A stretch of DNA of 57,378 nucleotides from Idiomarina aquatica (GCF_004362895.1 NZ_SNXI01000017.1:1-57378), one strand, 5' to 3'. Numbered from the stretch's first letter, positions 17,806-25,948 are shown. The notes: generated by a model not told the origin, from the letters alone. Program-made: numbers and translations.

Positions 17806-18558
17806 TTATTTTTTACAGACTTGTCGTTTAAGCCGGCCTACCTGCTTCTGATAGTTTGAAGGTAGCTCATAGCTAATTAGCACACGAAGATAACGAGTCA
17901 CATAGGCACAATGAAACTTTTGATTTGGCGGCAACCATTCAAGAACAGATTTAGCACCCTTCGATTGATTTGTAGCGTCATCAACAACCAATAAGTTGAC
18001 GGGGTCGTTTGAAAAACGCTCCCTTTTATCATAACTCCACATGGCAGCCCCCATATCCCAGGCGCGCTTCAGTGGAACTATATGATCAACATCAACATCG
18101 CTACTGATAACAAAAATTTTCGCAGTGTAGGGATCATTCCAGCGACCTCGCAAAACACGGCAATTATCGCTCGTATACTGAACAGGGACTGTGGAAAGCT
18201 TTTCAAGTAATTCATGGCGTTCGTTCAAACAATCTCCGTCTTTATCGATCCAATGATTGAATGTTCTGCGCTCATAGCCCTTCGACTGCTTCTCTTCATC
18301 GTTGGTGATATAGCCTTTCGGGAGTCGCCCGCCACTGCTTAAGCATGCCTTCAGGGAATCATAAGGGGTAAAGTTTTTCGTCCTTGTAAACCATGGGCTA
18401 TCCTCAGCATGGCATATTCCAGTATTGCTTTTTTTTACCGATGGCTCAGAATAGATTGCTAGAGAGACATTACTAAAGAAGAATAATAAGAGTGATCCAT
18501 AGCGCAAGAACGAAGAACCTCGCCTTGTTATGCGGCGCTCATACATTGAGTATCTCAC
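17806..18558 (-). CDS. Secreted HNH endonuclease family protein
   Basis: A 250-residue protein with an N-terminal hydrophobic segment (~residues 18-35, ending near SLAIYS) that looks like a signal peptide or anchor. The C-terminal ~120 residues are the HNH domain seen in secreted nucleases of the DUF1524 type: DVDHIVPLKRAWDMGA is the His metal and catalytic strand, and FSNDPVNLLVVDDATNQSKG the Asn/His-type second half; paired cysteines (C/CVLRG, FHCAYV) suit an exported protein. It probably cuts DNA outside the cytoplasm, for nutrition or competition (inference). The start is GTG at 18558, which overlaps the stop of the tiny gene upstream (GTGA); an ATG four codons later (18546) is an alternative. 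The overlap suggests translational coupling. Confidence 0.75.
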   Translation of the reverse strand: MRYSMYERRITRRGSSFLRYGSLLLFFFSNVSLAIYSEPSVKKSNTGICHAEDSPWFTRTKNFTPYDSLKACLSSGGRLPKGYITNDEEKQSKGYERRTFNHWIDKDGDCLNERHELLEKLSTVPVQYTSDNCRVLRGRWNDPYTAKIFVISSDVDVDHIVPLKRAWDMGAAMWSYDKRERFSNDPVNLLVVDDATNQSKGAKSVLEWLPPNQKFHCAYVTRYLRVLISYELPSNYQKQVGRLKRQVCKK

Positions 18559-18674
18559 TCATCCTGACTGTCTTCCGTAGACTTCAATCGGTTTATACCC
18601 CATACACCGATAGTAAAAAATGCAATAAGTCCAATGAGCAATAGAAACAAAAGTGCTATTTGTCCGTTTGTCAT
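18555..18674 (-). CDS. Tiny membrane protein, QIA/WGI family copy 2
   Basis: A 39-residue peptide with a very strong ribosome site (AAGGAGGG, 7 bases before the ATG at 18674). It has a short polar head with QIA at residues 5-7, one transmembrane helix (~8-25), then WGINRL and an acidic tail. It matches the 38-residue peptide at 16781-16897 in head motif, helix length and WGI-x-[KR]-L exit motif. Its stop overlaps the GTG of the secreted nuclease gene by four bases, so the two are co-translated. It could anchor, chaperone or regulate the nuclease, but nothing shows which. Confidence 0.65.
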   Translation of the reverse strand: MTNGQIALLFLLLIGLIAFFTIGVWGINRLKSTEDSQDE

Positions 18675-19007
18675 TGTGCGCCCTCCTTTGTCTAATGCAC
18701 AAATCAGTGAGTATATTTAACGCTTTTAAAACTAGCACACGACCAATAGTTTTTGCTAAGTTGTCGGCGTGATATCATAATAAGCAACAAAGCTACTCGG
18801 AAGCTAGGCTCTGACAGTCATAAGTAATTTTTCCAATAGGCACCTACCAATAGTCGCTTAGCAAGAGATGACAGGCCAATTGCGCTATTCATGCAAAAAG
18901 AGTTTGAGCTCAATCTAAGGGGTATGCCCCTCAATTGATGAATAACGAGTTTACCAGTCATGCAGCTGAGTCAGAACTGATTCATTTAACACAAAGAGGT
19001 CGGGCAG
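18675..19007. other. Divergent intergenic region
   Basis: 333 bp between two divergent sets of tiny genes; it should carry promoters for both. A hairpin AGGGG-TATG-CCCCT lies at 18918-18931, ~75 bp before the MazE-like gene. No further gene seen. Confidence 0.4.
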
Positions 19008-19181
19008 ATGAACTGTAAAAAGAAGCCACTGGGAAAACAGAGTCACAGAGAGACGTCTAAAGAGTATAGCCTCGATCAACTACTAGCCAAAAGTTCTAAG
19101 GATGACTTTGTTTTAAGCGATGAAGATAAGTGCTGGCTTAACGGTTCTTTGGTCGAGAGAAAACCAAAAATTAATCAATGA
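19008..19181 (+). CDS. Orphan MazE/PemI-like antitoxin tail protein
   Basis: A 57-residue frame with a moderate ribosome site (AGAGGT). Residues 20-50 (YSLDQLLAKSS followed by LSDEDKCWLNG) match the toxin-binding tail of MazE/PemI-type antitoxins, whose usual pattern is Y-[TS]-L-[DE]-[DE]-LLA followed by LSEEDREWL. The N-terminal AbrB DNA-binding domain normally found in front is missing, replaced by a short basic stretch (CKKKPLGKQSHRE), and no MazF toxin follows. It may be a stand-alone anti-toxin peptide or a remnant. Followed after 17 bp by a tiny membrane-peptide gene on the same strand. Confidence 0.5.
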   Translation: MNCKKKPLGKQSHRETSKEYSLDQLLAKSSKDDFVLSDEDKCWLNGSLVERKPKINQ

Positions 19182-19198
19182 AAAACAAGAGGTTTTAG

Positions 19199-19312
19199 AT
19201 GTCAGAAATTATGGCAACTATCGCAATAGCGTTAGCTCCAATCCTATCAATAGCATTTGTAGCATACTATTTGTTCTGGTATGAGCGTAAATCTGATAAC
19301 AACCAGGACTGA
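19199..19312 (+). CDS. Possible 37-residue membrane peptide
   Basis: The ATG at 19199 follows AAGAGG by six bases. The peptide is one hydrophobic helix (residues ~4-27, rich in Ala, Ile and aromatic residues) followed by a charged tail (YERKSDNNQD). Placed 17 bp after the MazE-tail-like gene and before another short frame, so possibly an operon. A single-helix peptide next to an antitoxin-like gene might be a toxin, but no known family is matched. Confidence 0.45.
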   Translation: MSEIMATIAIALAPILSIAFVAYYLFWYERKSDNNQD

Positions 19313-19317
19313 AGTGA

Positions 19318-19440
19318 ATGACAAAGAAGTCGTCGCTTAGATTGATGGCGTTATTTCGTTTAGCTTTCAAAGCTCTGGCCCCAACTGCAATAAACCGCCA
19401 TACTAATTTTGGTCATCTCGGACATACTTTTAATCAGTAA
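19318..19440 (+). CDS. Possible 40-residue basic peptide
   Basis: An open frame (ATG 19318) starting five bases after the previous stop. The peptide is cationic and partly amphipathic (KKSSLRLMALFRLAFKALAP) and His-rich at its end. The ribosome site is weak. It could be translated by re-initiation from the preceding gene, or be chance. Confidence 0.25.
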   Translation: MTKKSSLRLMALFRLAFKALAPTAINRHTNFGHLGHTFNQ

Positions 19441-19723
19441 AGTTAGTCACATTATGTAAGCCGGGTTAGTGGAAATCCGCAGGCTCTCCGCGAGATATTC
19501 TGAAGTTATCACCAGCTTAGGTTGCCGTTCACCAGTTGGTTTAAATTGCATAAAAATTCACATTAGGTACTATTCCTGCCTCTTAAAAATGACCAATTTA
19601 GTACATAAAATCGGTGACCATAAACTATTTTGACCGCCGTGTTTGACCTCTATGTACCTAAACTGTTTGTTTTCAAATGTTAACTAGGCCCCACGTTTGA
19701 CAAGGGGTGTAGGTTAATGTAAA

Positions 19724-19825
19724 TTAAGATCTATCAAGACAGCCTACCCTTAACTGTCTTGACATGGCAGAGGTTTCTTTCATATCGGTTCCATCGTATA
19801 AATCCAGCTGAGCATATATTGTCAT
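19724..19825 (-). CDS. Possible 33-residue soluble peptide
   Basis: The ATG at 19825 follows AGAGGTG with good spacing. The 33-residue product is soluble (Asp/Tyr-rich head, basic end) and not recognised. The RBS is the main support. The flanks (19441-19723) show no other gene. Confidence 0.3.
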   Translation of the reverse strand: MTIYAQLDLYDGTDMKETSAMSRQLRVGCLDRS

Positions 19826-20105
19826 AGTCACCTCTGCACTTCCATTGCGAGTTTGCTAAATGACTAATTATAAGGCAGACATTTTTTCTTTCCGCCATCC
19901 TACCGTCTTACCAAAAAGTAGCTTTTCTCAAACTAAGACTACCTGACCGCTGTAGATAATTATGAAAAGTAGCATCCCTGCCCACTCACATCCCTTGTGA
20001 TGTCCATCCTTTCAACGTTAACGCCTTGCTACGTCATTTTACGTCGCAAGCAAACAATTTAACTGCGACCCCAAATGACGCACCCAAAGGTTTTACTGCA
20101 CGGAT
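19826..20105. other. Region upstream of the OMP gene
   Basis: No gene seen. A hairpin with arms CTTGC-t-ACGT / ACGT-c-GCAAG lies at 20025-20050, related in wording to the REP palindromes elsewhere in the window. Promoter elements for the gene at 20145 are probably in the last 100 bp. Confidence 0.35.
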
Positions 20106-20120
20106 TCACCATGATGGTGA
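20106..20120. promoter_or_regulatory. Palindrome before the OMP start
   Basis: TCACCAT-G-ATGGTGA is a perfect 7-bp inverted repeat ending 25 bp before the ATG at 20145. It could be an operator or a 5'-UTR hairpin; the binding protein is unknown. Confidence 0.4.
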
Positions 20121-20144
20121 TATTTGCTCAATAAGGAGATACCC

Positions 20145-20747
20145 ATGAAAAAATCAATCTTAGCGTTGGCGTTAATTACAGCATCAAGTGCGGCGACGGC
20201 GCAGTCGCCTAACTGGAACAAGCTCGATGTGTCGTACCTTGATACTGATATAGATGTAAATATTGGTGAAGCGTCGTTCGACGGCTTTGGCCTGAATGGC
20301 TCGGTTGCGCTTAGCGATAACTGGATGCTGTTTGGCGATTACAAAGCGGTATCGGAAGATGCCAATGGTGCCAGTGCCGATTTAGATATGTTCAGTGCCG
20401 GTGCCGGCTTTTACCAAAGTGTGTCGGATAACACCGATATGTTTGCAACGGCATCGGTGGAGCGACTGGAAGTATCGGGTTCCGGCGGCGGTATTTCTGC
20501 CTCTGACGGTGAAACCGGCTTCGGTTTGGGCGTTGGCGTCCGTTCGATGTTAACGACGTCATTCGAGTTAGGTGGCAAGGTGGATTACGTCAATATCGAT
20601 AGCGAAGACATTGTGCGTGCCCAGGTCAACGCATTTTACTACTTCACCGACAACATCTCTGTTGGTCTAGGTTACGAAATGTACCGCCCCAGCGACGCTG
20701 ATTTGGACATCGACACGTTGGGCGCATCATTCCGCTACGCGTTTTAG
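20145..20747 (+). CDS. Small outer-membrane beta-barrel protein
   Basis: A 200-residue protein. I chose the ATG at 20145, which follows AAGGAG by seven bases and opens a clean signal peptide (MKKSILALAL...ATAQ). The mature chain has alternating beta strands (VALSDNWMLFGDYKAVS, FELGGKVDYV) and ends SFRYAF with the terminal Phe of OmpA/OmpW-like 8-strand barrels. The exact family and function are unknown. Monocistronic; a bidirectional terminator follows. Confidence 0.75.
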   Translation: MKKSILALALITASSAATAQSPNWNKLDVSYLDTDIDVNIGEASFDGFGLNGSVALSDNWMLFGDYKAVSEDANGASADLDMFSAGAGFYQSVSDNTDMFATASVERLEVSGSGGGISASDGETGFGLGVGVRSMLTTSFELGGKVDYVNIDSEDIVRAQVNAFYYFTDNISVGLGYEMYRPSDADLDIDTLGASFRYAF

Positions 20748-20771
20748 GTTAGTAGTACCGCAAAACAATTA

Positions 20772-20790
20772 GCCCGCAGCTGTTGCGGGC
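20772..20790. terminator. Bidirectional terminator
   Basis: GCCCGCA-GCTGT-TGCGGGC sits between the convergent outer-membrane and hipA genes. On the minus strand it is followed by TAATTGTTTTG, on the plus strand by ATTT, so both tails are modest. Confidence 0.6.
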
Positions 20791-20792
20791 AT

Positions 20793-22169
20793 TTACAAGC
20801 GTTTGGCCATAGCCGGGATTAACGCAATCTGCTCGGTTAACTGGGCACTGGCCTGCTGAATAATAGCGATACACTGATCAACATGCGCCAACTCTGCTGA
20901 CGAGATATCCTTATCCACTGTCGCTGCACGCGCTGAGCTTATCCCTTTATGTACCGCATCAATGGTTTGTTGAGCCAGTAACTGCATGCGAGCCGGCGAA
21001 AAGCCAAATTCCTCTGCCATGTCGGCTAACATATAGGCGGTAATAGGCTCGGAGAAATTCCCGGCTGTTCCGCTCTCATACTCACCCATCGACATGGCAT
21101 AATGCTGGTCCATGGGAGCGTCCTGTTGTCGTTTTTCGATTTCATCGATAATGGCTTTAATATTGACCAAATCGTAGAACGGCGCCAATGTCAGACCATT
21201 TTTGCCGACATAAAAACTGATGTTTTTACCATGTGCGTCGTAGTTGCGCACCAACACATTAAATATCATCCACCGGATCAGTTGTGCCCGGTAATGTGCT
21301 TGGTTAGCGGTATAAATGGCAAAGAGTTTCGGGAAAGAAACCCCATCGCGAATGTATCGCCCATCGCCCTCGTCGCCATGCTGGCGCTCATATTTATAAG
21401 AAGGCGGTAAGTTAGTCGCCTGGCATCCATCAATCACATGACGCCGAAAAACCCGCTGACTACTGGCATCAAGCTTTCGGTCAAATCGTTCAACAACCAA
21501 GGTTCTGACGCCACCATAGGTGCGCAGCTCAGTTGCGGGTACCGGCAAACCAGCATGCTGTGCCAAATTCAGGGTAAAGAACTCGTTGACGGCAATAAAC
21601 GGTGCCCGCCCGGATTCAAATTTAAAAATTTTAGTCGAACACAGATCGCCCTCGCCAAACCCCGTTTGTCCGTCAATCTCCAATAGGTTAAGTTTGTCCT
21701 GAACCCCTGCTACCGATAACCGCACACGGCCATCCCAATAGGCTATTGACTCACCTGTCAGGCGATATCTTTCCAGTCGCTTGTTCAGTTCATCTTTTGT
21801 GATCAGGCGAAAGTCTGTTTTGGTCTTGTCTTGGGTATCGCTAATAAATGACAATGCGCCGGAGGTGTCAGTACCAATAACTTTGATAAGGCCAAAAGTA
21901 TTATTACGCGAGATGGTCGTATTGCTGGTGAGCTCTTCCAGGCCTTTACCTTCGGGCAACATATTCTGTAAAAAATGACGAACCGCACGGCTATCGAAAT
22001 TACCGGATAACGGCAAATGTGGCGATATTGCAAAACCGTCAATAACCCAATCGGGCTCATAGGTTAACATCAGCTCAGTTTCAGAGCCTACCGGCAACGT
22101 TAGTGTTGCTATTACCCTTTGATTACCTAAAAGGACCTTAAGCTGAGGCGTATTAAAACCACTCGTCAT
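20793..22169 (-). CDS. hipA: HipA-type serine/threonine kinase toxin
   Basis: A 458-residue HipA toxin, a kinase that in the model system phosphorylates glutamyl-tRNA synthetase and causes growth arrest. Features: an N-terminal HipA domain with LPLSGNFDSRAVRHFLQNMLPEG, the nucleotide-loop region SVAGVQDKLNLLE, the catalytic loop YDAHGKNISF and the metal motif LAPFYDLV; these active-site residues look intact. I chose the ATG at 22169, with AAGGA 7 bases upstream and the frame then beginning MTSGFN. It overlaps the hipB stop by 17 bp, the usual coupled arrangement. Longer starts up to 22220 would run deep into hipB. Confidence 0.85.
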   Translation of the reverse strand: MTSGFNTPQLKVLLGNQRVIATLTLPVGSETELMLTYEPDWVIDGFAISPHLPLSGNFDSRAVRHFLQNMLPEGKGLEELTSNTTISRNNTFGLIKVIGTDTSGALSFISDTQDKTKTDFRLITKDELNKRLERYRLTGESIAYWDGRVRLSVAGVQDKLNLLEIDGQTGFGEGDLCSTKIFKFESGRAPFIAVNEFFTLNLAQHAGLPVPATELRTYGGVRTLVVERFDRKLDASSQRVFRRHVIDGCQATNLPPSYKYERQHGDEGDGRYIRDGVSFPKLFAIYTANQAHYRAQLIRWMIFNVLVRNYDAHGKNISFYVGKNGLTLAPFYDLVNIKAIIDEIEKRQQDAPMDQHYAMSMGEYESGTAGNFSEPITAYMLADMAEEFGFSPARMQLLAQQTIDAVHKGISSARAATVDKDISSAELAHVDQCIAIIQQASAQLTEQIALIPAMAKRL

Positions 22170-22464
22170 CTGCATATCCTTCGTTTGCGCTGTGTTCAAT
22201 GTCGTCAGACACCACGGCAAAGGTCAAACCGAGGTATTCCATCACCTGAAGCAATGTAGACAGCTTTACGTTGGTATCCGCCTTTTCTATTCTTATTAAG
22301 GTGGGCTTAGAAATCGACAAGGCATCCGCGACCATCTCCAGCGACAACTTCATTTTAGTGCGTTTGGCTCGGATCGCGGATGCTAATTGCTGCGGCGAAA
22401 ATTGCTGTTCTAAGTTAGGCATCGCTGTCGCTTTGACGCTACGCCCGGTAGGTTGTTTAGACAT
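22153..22464 (-). CDS. hipB: HipB-type antitoxin, Xre family
   Basis: A 103-residue DNA-binding antitoxin. Residues ~25-85 form a Cro/C1-type helix-turn-helix (LASAIRAKRTKMKLSLEMVADALSISKPTLIRIEKA, split over the two recognition helices) and the C-terminus is acidic (DDIEHSANEGYADDEW), suited to touching HipA. It should neutralise HipA and repress the hipBA promoter. Upstream lies a cluster of four copies of a TTACTTTTAG-type word, the likely operators. Confidence 0.85.
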   Translation of the reverse strand: MSKQPTGRSVKATAMPNLEQQFSPQQLASAIRAKRTKMKLSLEMVADALSISKPTLIRIEKADTNVKLSTLLQVMEYLGLTFAVVSDDIEHSANEGYADDEWF

Positions 22465-22480
22465 AATGGTTAACTTTAGT

Positions 22481-22572
22481 TTACTTTTAGTAGAAAGCTT
22501 AGACGAGAGAAGCTAAAAGTCAAATATAAATTACTTTTAGTTGCCAGTCTGTAATTTTCTCTTTAAAAGTAA
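22481..22572. promoter_or_regulatory. Four-copy operator cluster for HipB
   Basis: TTACTTTTAG occurs at 22481-22490 and 22531-22540; inverted relatives lie at 22513-22523 (CTAAAAGTCAA) and 22564-22572 (TAAAAGTAA). They form two inverted pairs, each ~32 bp centre to centre and offset by 50 bp. The position upstream of hipB fits cooperative autorepression. Confidence 0.6.
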
Positions 22573-22600
22573 ATTACAGATTACCTTAAGAAAAGTCCGC

Positions 22601-24295
22601 CTACCCCCACTCCGCCAACTGCTGGATATCTTTAATGCGGTCGCGTTGCAGCGCAAAGGCTTCGAATACGTCGTCAAAGCTTTGGTTGTTGTGATGTAGG
22701 TTGGGTAGTGCCAAGTTGGCCTGGGTGAAGAACTCGCGGCGGTTGTTATGCCAGCCTTGTTGCCACCAATGCAGGATGAGTTCGCGCGACGACAACAGTT
22801 TATCGCTGCTTGGCAGGCGGTCAGATTTGTTTGCGTTTACCGCAGTGCGGGTGGGCAGTAAGTTCCATAAATCGTTATTGGGCCAGCGGGCAAACGGGAA
22901 GGCATGATCCACGGCGTAGTCGCTGGGTTTTATGTGTTTGCCGGACCAACAACAGGCGATGTCATCGCTGGCGAGCAGTTCATTAACCCGATGGCGCACA
23001 CGGTTGGTGCTGCGAGTATCGTCTTTCCAGTCCAGCGCCTCTAAATAATCATTGCGGGTAAATTGCTGCCGATTGACGTCATAACTGTGCATCAACGCCG
23101 CCCATTCGTTCACCAGCGCCGGCTCTATCCACACGCTGAAACGGGTTAACGAATCCCAGATGTGTTTGGGTGCATAAAAAGTCCCGAGCGAGGCTAAAAA
23201 CGGCAGATCCAGGGTCAGGCCAGTTGTTGGCTTGCTGGTACGATTCAGCTCAACCTCAAACACGGCGGTATTGCTACCGGGCAAGGTGGTGTAAGTGGCC
23301 GGGTTCTTTTTAATGGTGGCGGCGATGTCTTTCAGTGTCTGGTAAAGCGGTAACGCCTGCTCTGCGCCGCTGTAGTGCGCGCCAATAGCGTAATCGGCGG
23401 CCGTGGTATGTTGTAATAATCCCCAACCCCGCGGCTGCACAAAACCCAGCCCCGCCGAGGTGTTGTTGTTTTGGTGCATGCCGTAATGGTCAATTAAGGG
23501 TTTATAGAGTTTTAACCAATACAGCGCCACCAGTCCCATGGGTAGTGCGACGTGATCTTCGGTTTGATCCAACACCGCACCGGGATGGCCTTCGGCGATA
23601 CGCAGCAGACTTCTTAACAGTGCAACTTTGTAGGTGGATGTCTTTCTGTCATTAACCACGATGTTGCGCAGCAGCGGAAAGGCGCCGGTGCCGTCATCGG
23701 GTAAGGTCAGCAGTACGGTTTGCCAGCTGACATCGTTACGGCCGAGTTCGTCGGTTTGTTGTTCGGGTGTGAGTAACTGATAGGTTAAGCCAAAACGACT
23801 GGCTAATTGCGCCAGTTCGTCGGCGGAAACCTCGTACATGGTGCGCTCGTCATGACAGGCGCCGTGACGCAGCGAAATCACCAACTTGCCGTTAGGTTTT
23901 AACAGGGAGCTTAACTTGCGCAGGCTGCGTTCACGCTGGGAAGCCGGGATGTGCATCCATACAGCGCTTAATAAAATAAGATCAAACTTGGTTTGCAGTG
24001 CAAATACCTGGCTGAGATCGGGCAGGCTGTCGTTAAGCCAATGCACCGGCTTGCCGACGGTGTAGCCTTGCGCGACTTCACGAATGCCCTCGGCGGGCTC
24101 TACGGCCACAACGTTCAAGCCCTTGGCGGCCATAAAACGGGCATCGCGGCCTGAGCCGGCACCGACATCCAGCACCATGCCCTCTTTTGGTAATTGGCCG
24201 AGCCAATCTTTGTGCACCGACTCAACAGGCACGCTGTTGTAGTTGTCCGCCAGGGTTTCGGCGTTTTTGGAGTAGTAGGTGATGTTTTTGGACAT
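22601..24295 (-). CDS. SAM methyltransferase-HNH nuclease fusion
   Basis: A 564-residue fusion. Residues ~1-200 are a class I SAM-dependent methyltransferase: motif I VLDVGAGSGRDA near 42-53, VAVEPAEG near 64, and FDLILLSAVWMHIP in the post-motif region. The middle part is helical and unassigned. The last ~140 residues form an HNH-type nuclease: CCWSGKHI, then YAVDHAFPFARWPNNDLWNLLPT and N-K (NANKSDRLPS), the H-N-H signature. It might modify and cut nucleic acid, but the methyltransferase type (small-molecule-like) does not show a DNA target. It lies between hipBA and a Doc toxin, in a defence-rich stretch; an anti-phage role is inference. Confidence 0.75.
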   Translation of the reverse strand: MSKNITYYSKNAETLADNYNSVPVESVHKDWLGQLPKEGMVLDVGAGSGRDARFMAAKGLNVVAVEPAEGIREVAQGYTVGKPVHWLNDSLPDLSQVFALQTKFDLILLSAVWMHIPASQRERSLRKLSSLLKPNGKLVISLRHGACHDERTMYEVSADELAQLASRFGLTYQLLTPEQQTDELGRNDVSWQTVLLTLPDDGTGAFPLLRNIVVNDRKTSTYKVALLRSLLRIAEGHPGAVLDQTEDHVALPMGLVALYWLKLYKPLIDHYGMHQNNNTSAGLGFVQPRGWGLLQHTTAADYAIGAHYSGAEQALPLYQTLKDIAATIKKNPATYTTLPGSNTAVFEVELNRTSKPTTGLTLDLPFLASLGTFYAPKHIWDSLTRFSVWIEPALVNEWAALMHSYDVNRQQFTRNDYLEALDWKDDTRSTNRVRHRVNELLASDDIACCWSGKHIKPSDYAVDHAFPFARWPNNDLWNLLPTRTAVNANKSDRLPSSDKLLSSRELILHWWQQGWHNNRREFFTQANLALPNLHHNNQSFDDVFEAFALQRDRIKDIQQLAEWG

Positions 24296-24357
24296 TTTGT
24301 GAGTCTCGGGCGACCCTGTTCAATTAAATTTCAAATTATTTTGAAATATACATGAAG

Positions 24358-24747
24358 TTAAGAGCCATTGATAAAACAGTCGTACAGTAAGTCTGCAAAC
24401 TGCTGCTCTGTAATTTGCCCCAAAACCAGATCAACCATTGCATCAGCAAGCTCTTCGCGCTCAATTACCACTTCATAATCATTTAACGCCAAATATTCCA
24501 GGGCAACCATTAGCCCTGTGCGCTTGTTAGCGTCTGAAAGCGCATGCGCTTGTGCAATGACGAGTGCGTATTTGGCCGCAACTTCAAATATGTCGTCTAA
24601 CCCCTCGTAGGCAATGGCATTATCTACCCGTGCCAAAGCCCCCTCTAGCTTACCTTTATCCGGTGTTCCCTTATTGCCTGGTTCGGTCGACAGAATAAAC
24701 GCATTTATTTCAATAACTCGGCTGGCTTTGAATTGAATAAGGTTCAT
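24358..24747 (-). CDS. doc: Doc/Fic-family toxin
   Basis: A 129-residue Doc-type Fic toxin. The catalytic loop reads HALSDANKRTG at 68-78, matching HxFxxANKR with Leu in place of the Phe. Doc proteins phosphorylate and inactivate elongation factor Tu. The start codon overlaps the stop of the preceding small gene (TAATG), so the pair is co-translated as a toxin-antitoxin operon. Confidence 0.85.
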   Translation of the reverse strand: MNLIQFKASRVIEINAFILSTEPGNKGTPDKGKLEGALARVDNAIAYEGLDDIFEVAAKYALVIAQAHALSDANKRTGLMVALEYLALNDYEVVIEREELADAMVDLVLGQITEQQFADLLYDCFINGS

Positions 24748-24920
24748 TACATGGATGCCAAGCGCCTAAACGTGTTTTTATGCTTTGCTAAGATTAGCCT
24801 GGCCTCGGCATGCACTAAGTGCTGACCCTCGGGTGTATCGAGATTCAGTTGTTTTACCGGTTTAATTTTAGGCCGATTAACTGGCTGACTAACCCCATAC
24901 TTTGATAGTTTATTTTCCAT
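24747..24920 (-). CDS. Putative antitoxin partner of Doc
   Basis: A 57-residue basic protein encoded directly before the Doc gene, sharing one base with it. The C-terminal half is a predicted helix (GQHLVHAEARLILAKHKNTF) that could fit the Doc groove; the N-terminus is proline-rich and lacks a clear Phd DNA-binding fold. Identified by position, size and overlap rather than by sequence match to Phd. Confidence 0.7.
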   Translation of the reverse strand: MENKLSKYGVSQPVNRPKIKPVKQLNLDTPEGQHLVHAEARLILAKHKNTFRRLASM

Positions 24921-25027
24921 TTGAATATCCCTAGCTATTGCTTTAATGCAAGTTTATAACTGCGCAACGTCTCTGTCGATAGCGTGATAAAGTTATTTAC
25001 CCACCTTATACCCTGGCGCAAGTTACG

Positions 25028-25948
25028 TCACCTCACCTTATACCCCGGAGCGATAGCCAGGTTGCTGGTGTTCATCAAACTCGTGCGATTGCGAAGCCAC
25101 AGTTGGTATTCGGGGCCGAGCAAAGTGCCATCTTCGGTGCAATCGACGTTCCAGCGTCGCAGCAAGTAGCCGGCCATAGCGGCGCGCACGTCGATGGTCA
25201 GCACGCCGTTGCTCATGCCGTAATCCATTTCGATGGCTTTGTTATGGGCCACGTTATGCGGGTGCGGTACCAGCTGCAACGGGATCATACGGTGCCATTC
25301 GTGGTCGGCGTCGCCCTGCTCTTCCGGCTCGGCGGCAGTGTCAAACTTGCCGGTTAATTTTGCGCGGCTGATGCGGGTTAACACAAAGTCACGGAAGCTT
25401 TCGGATTTACGGTCATAGCCGCGAACGTGCCAGCGTAAGCCGTTATCGACGATGGAATGCGGCACGATCTCGCGCCTGGACTCGCCACTGCTGAGCGAGG
25501 TGTAGCTGATTTGCAACGCCTGCTGCTTGAGCGTTGCCTGCACGATGCTGGCGACAATAAAAATATCTGGTACGTTCAAGCTCGATGGTGCTTCGACCGG
25601 AAAATGCACGTCGCCAATCGCATCAAAGCCGTCGCTGATGTCGTTGGCCAGTTTGACGAGCGTGCGTTTGGCATCGTGTTTAAACAGCGGTTTAAAGGTT
25701 GCGGTTTGGAAGTAGCGCTTTTGCTGGTGATCGTACACCAAATTTTGTGGGGCGAGCTGCTTATAAATCGTAAAGTCACGCGACCCCGCCGACAATCCTA
25801 CTTCAAAGCGCTGGATCAGATCCTGCCGGTAAATCGCGCCCTTAAACAGCAAACAAAAATCAATATACGCCAAGCGCTGACGCTGCGCGTACGAGAGCTG
25901 ATCTAACATCGATTCGTTAATGGATTTTTTAGCAACCGCTTCGGACAT
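25028..25948 (-). CDS. WYL-domain regulator, BrxR/CapW-like
   Basis: A 306-residue regulator. Residues ~15-85 form a winged helix-turn-helix with the string RQRLAYIDFCLLFKGAIYR and, at ~65-85, APQNLVYDHQQKRYF, a pattern I associate with the BrxR/CapW group that controls BREX and CBASS loci. A WYL domain occupies ~130-215 (LQISYTSLSSGE, LRWHVRGYDRKSESFRDFVLTRI) and a WCX extension follows. Such proteins are repressors or sensors inside defence islands. No BREX or CBASS effector is adjacent; the nearest candidates are the Doc pair and the methyltransferase-HNH gene. Possible operator 25978-25993. Confidence 0.8.
   Translation of the reverse strand: MSEAVAKKSINESMLDQLSYAQRQRLAYIDFCLLFKGAIYRQDLIQRFEVGLSAGSRDFTIYKQLAPQNLVYDHQQKRYFQTATFKPLFKHDAKRTLVKLANDISDGFDAIGDVHFPVEAPSSLNVPDIFIVASIVQATLKQQALQISYTSLSSGESRREIVPHSIVDNGLRWHVRGYDRKSESFRDFVLTRISRAKLTGKFDTAAEPEEQGDADHEWHRMIPLQLVPHPHNVAHNKAIEMDYGMSNGVLTIDVRAAMAGYLLRRWNVDCTEDGTLLGPEYQLWLRNRTSLMNTSNLAIAPGYKVR

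Noticed and set aside
24747-24920. Classical Phd antitoxin
   Set aside because: No Phd/YefM DNA-binding signature is visible, so the gene is named only by position and overlap with Doc.
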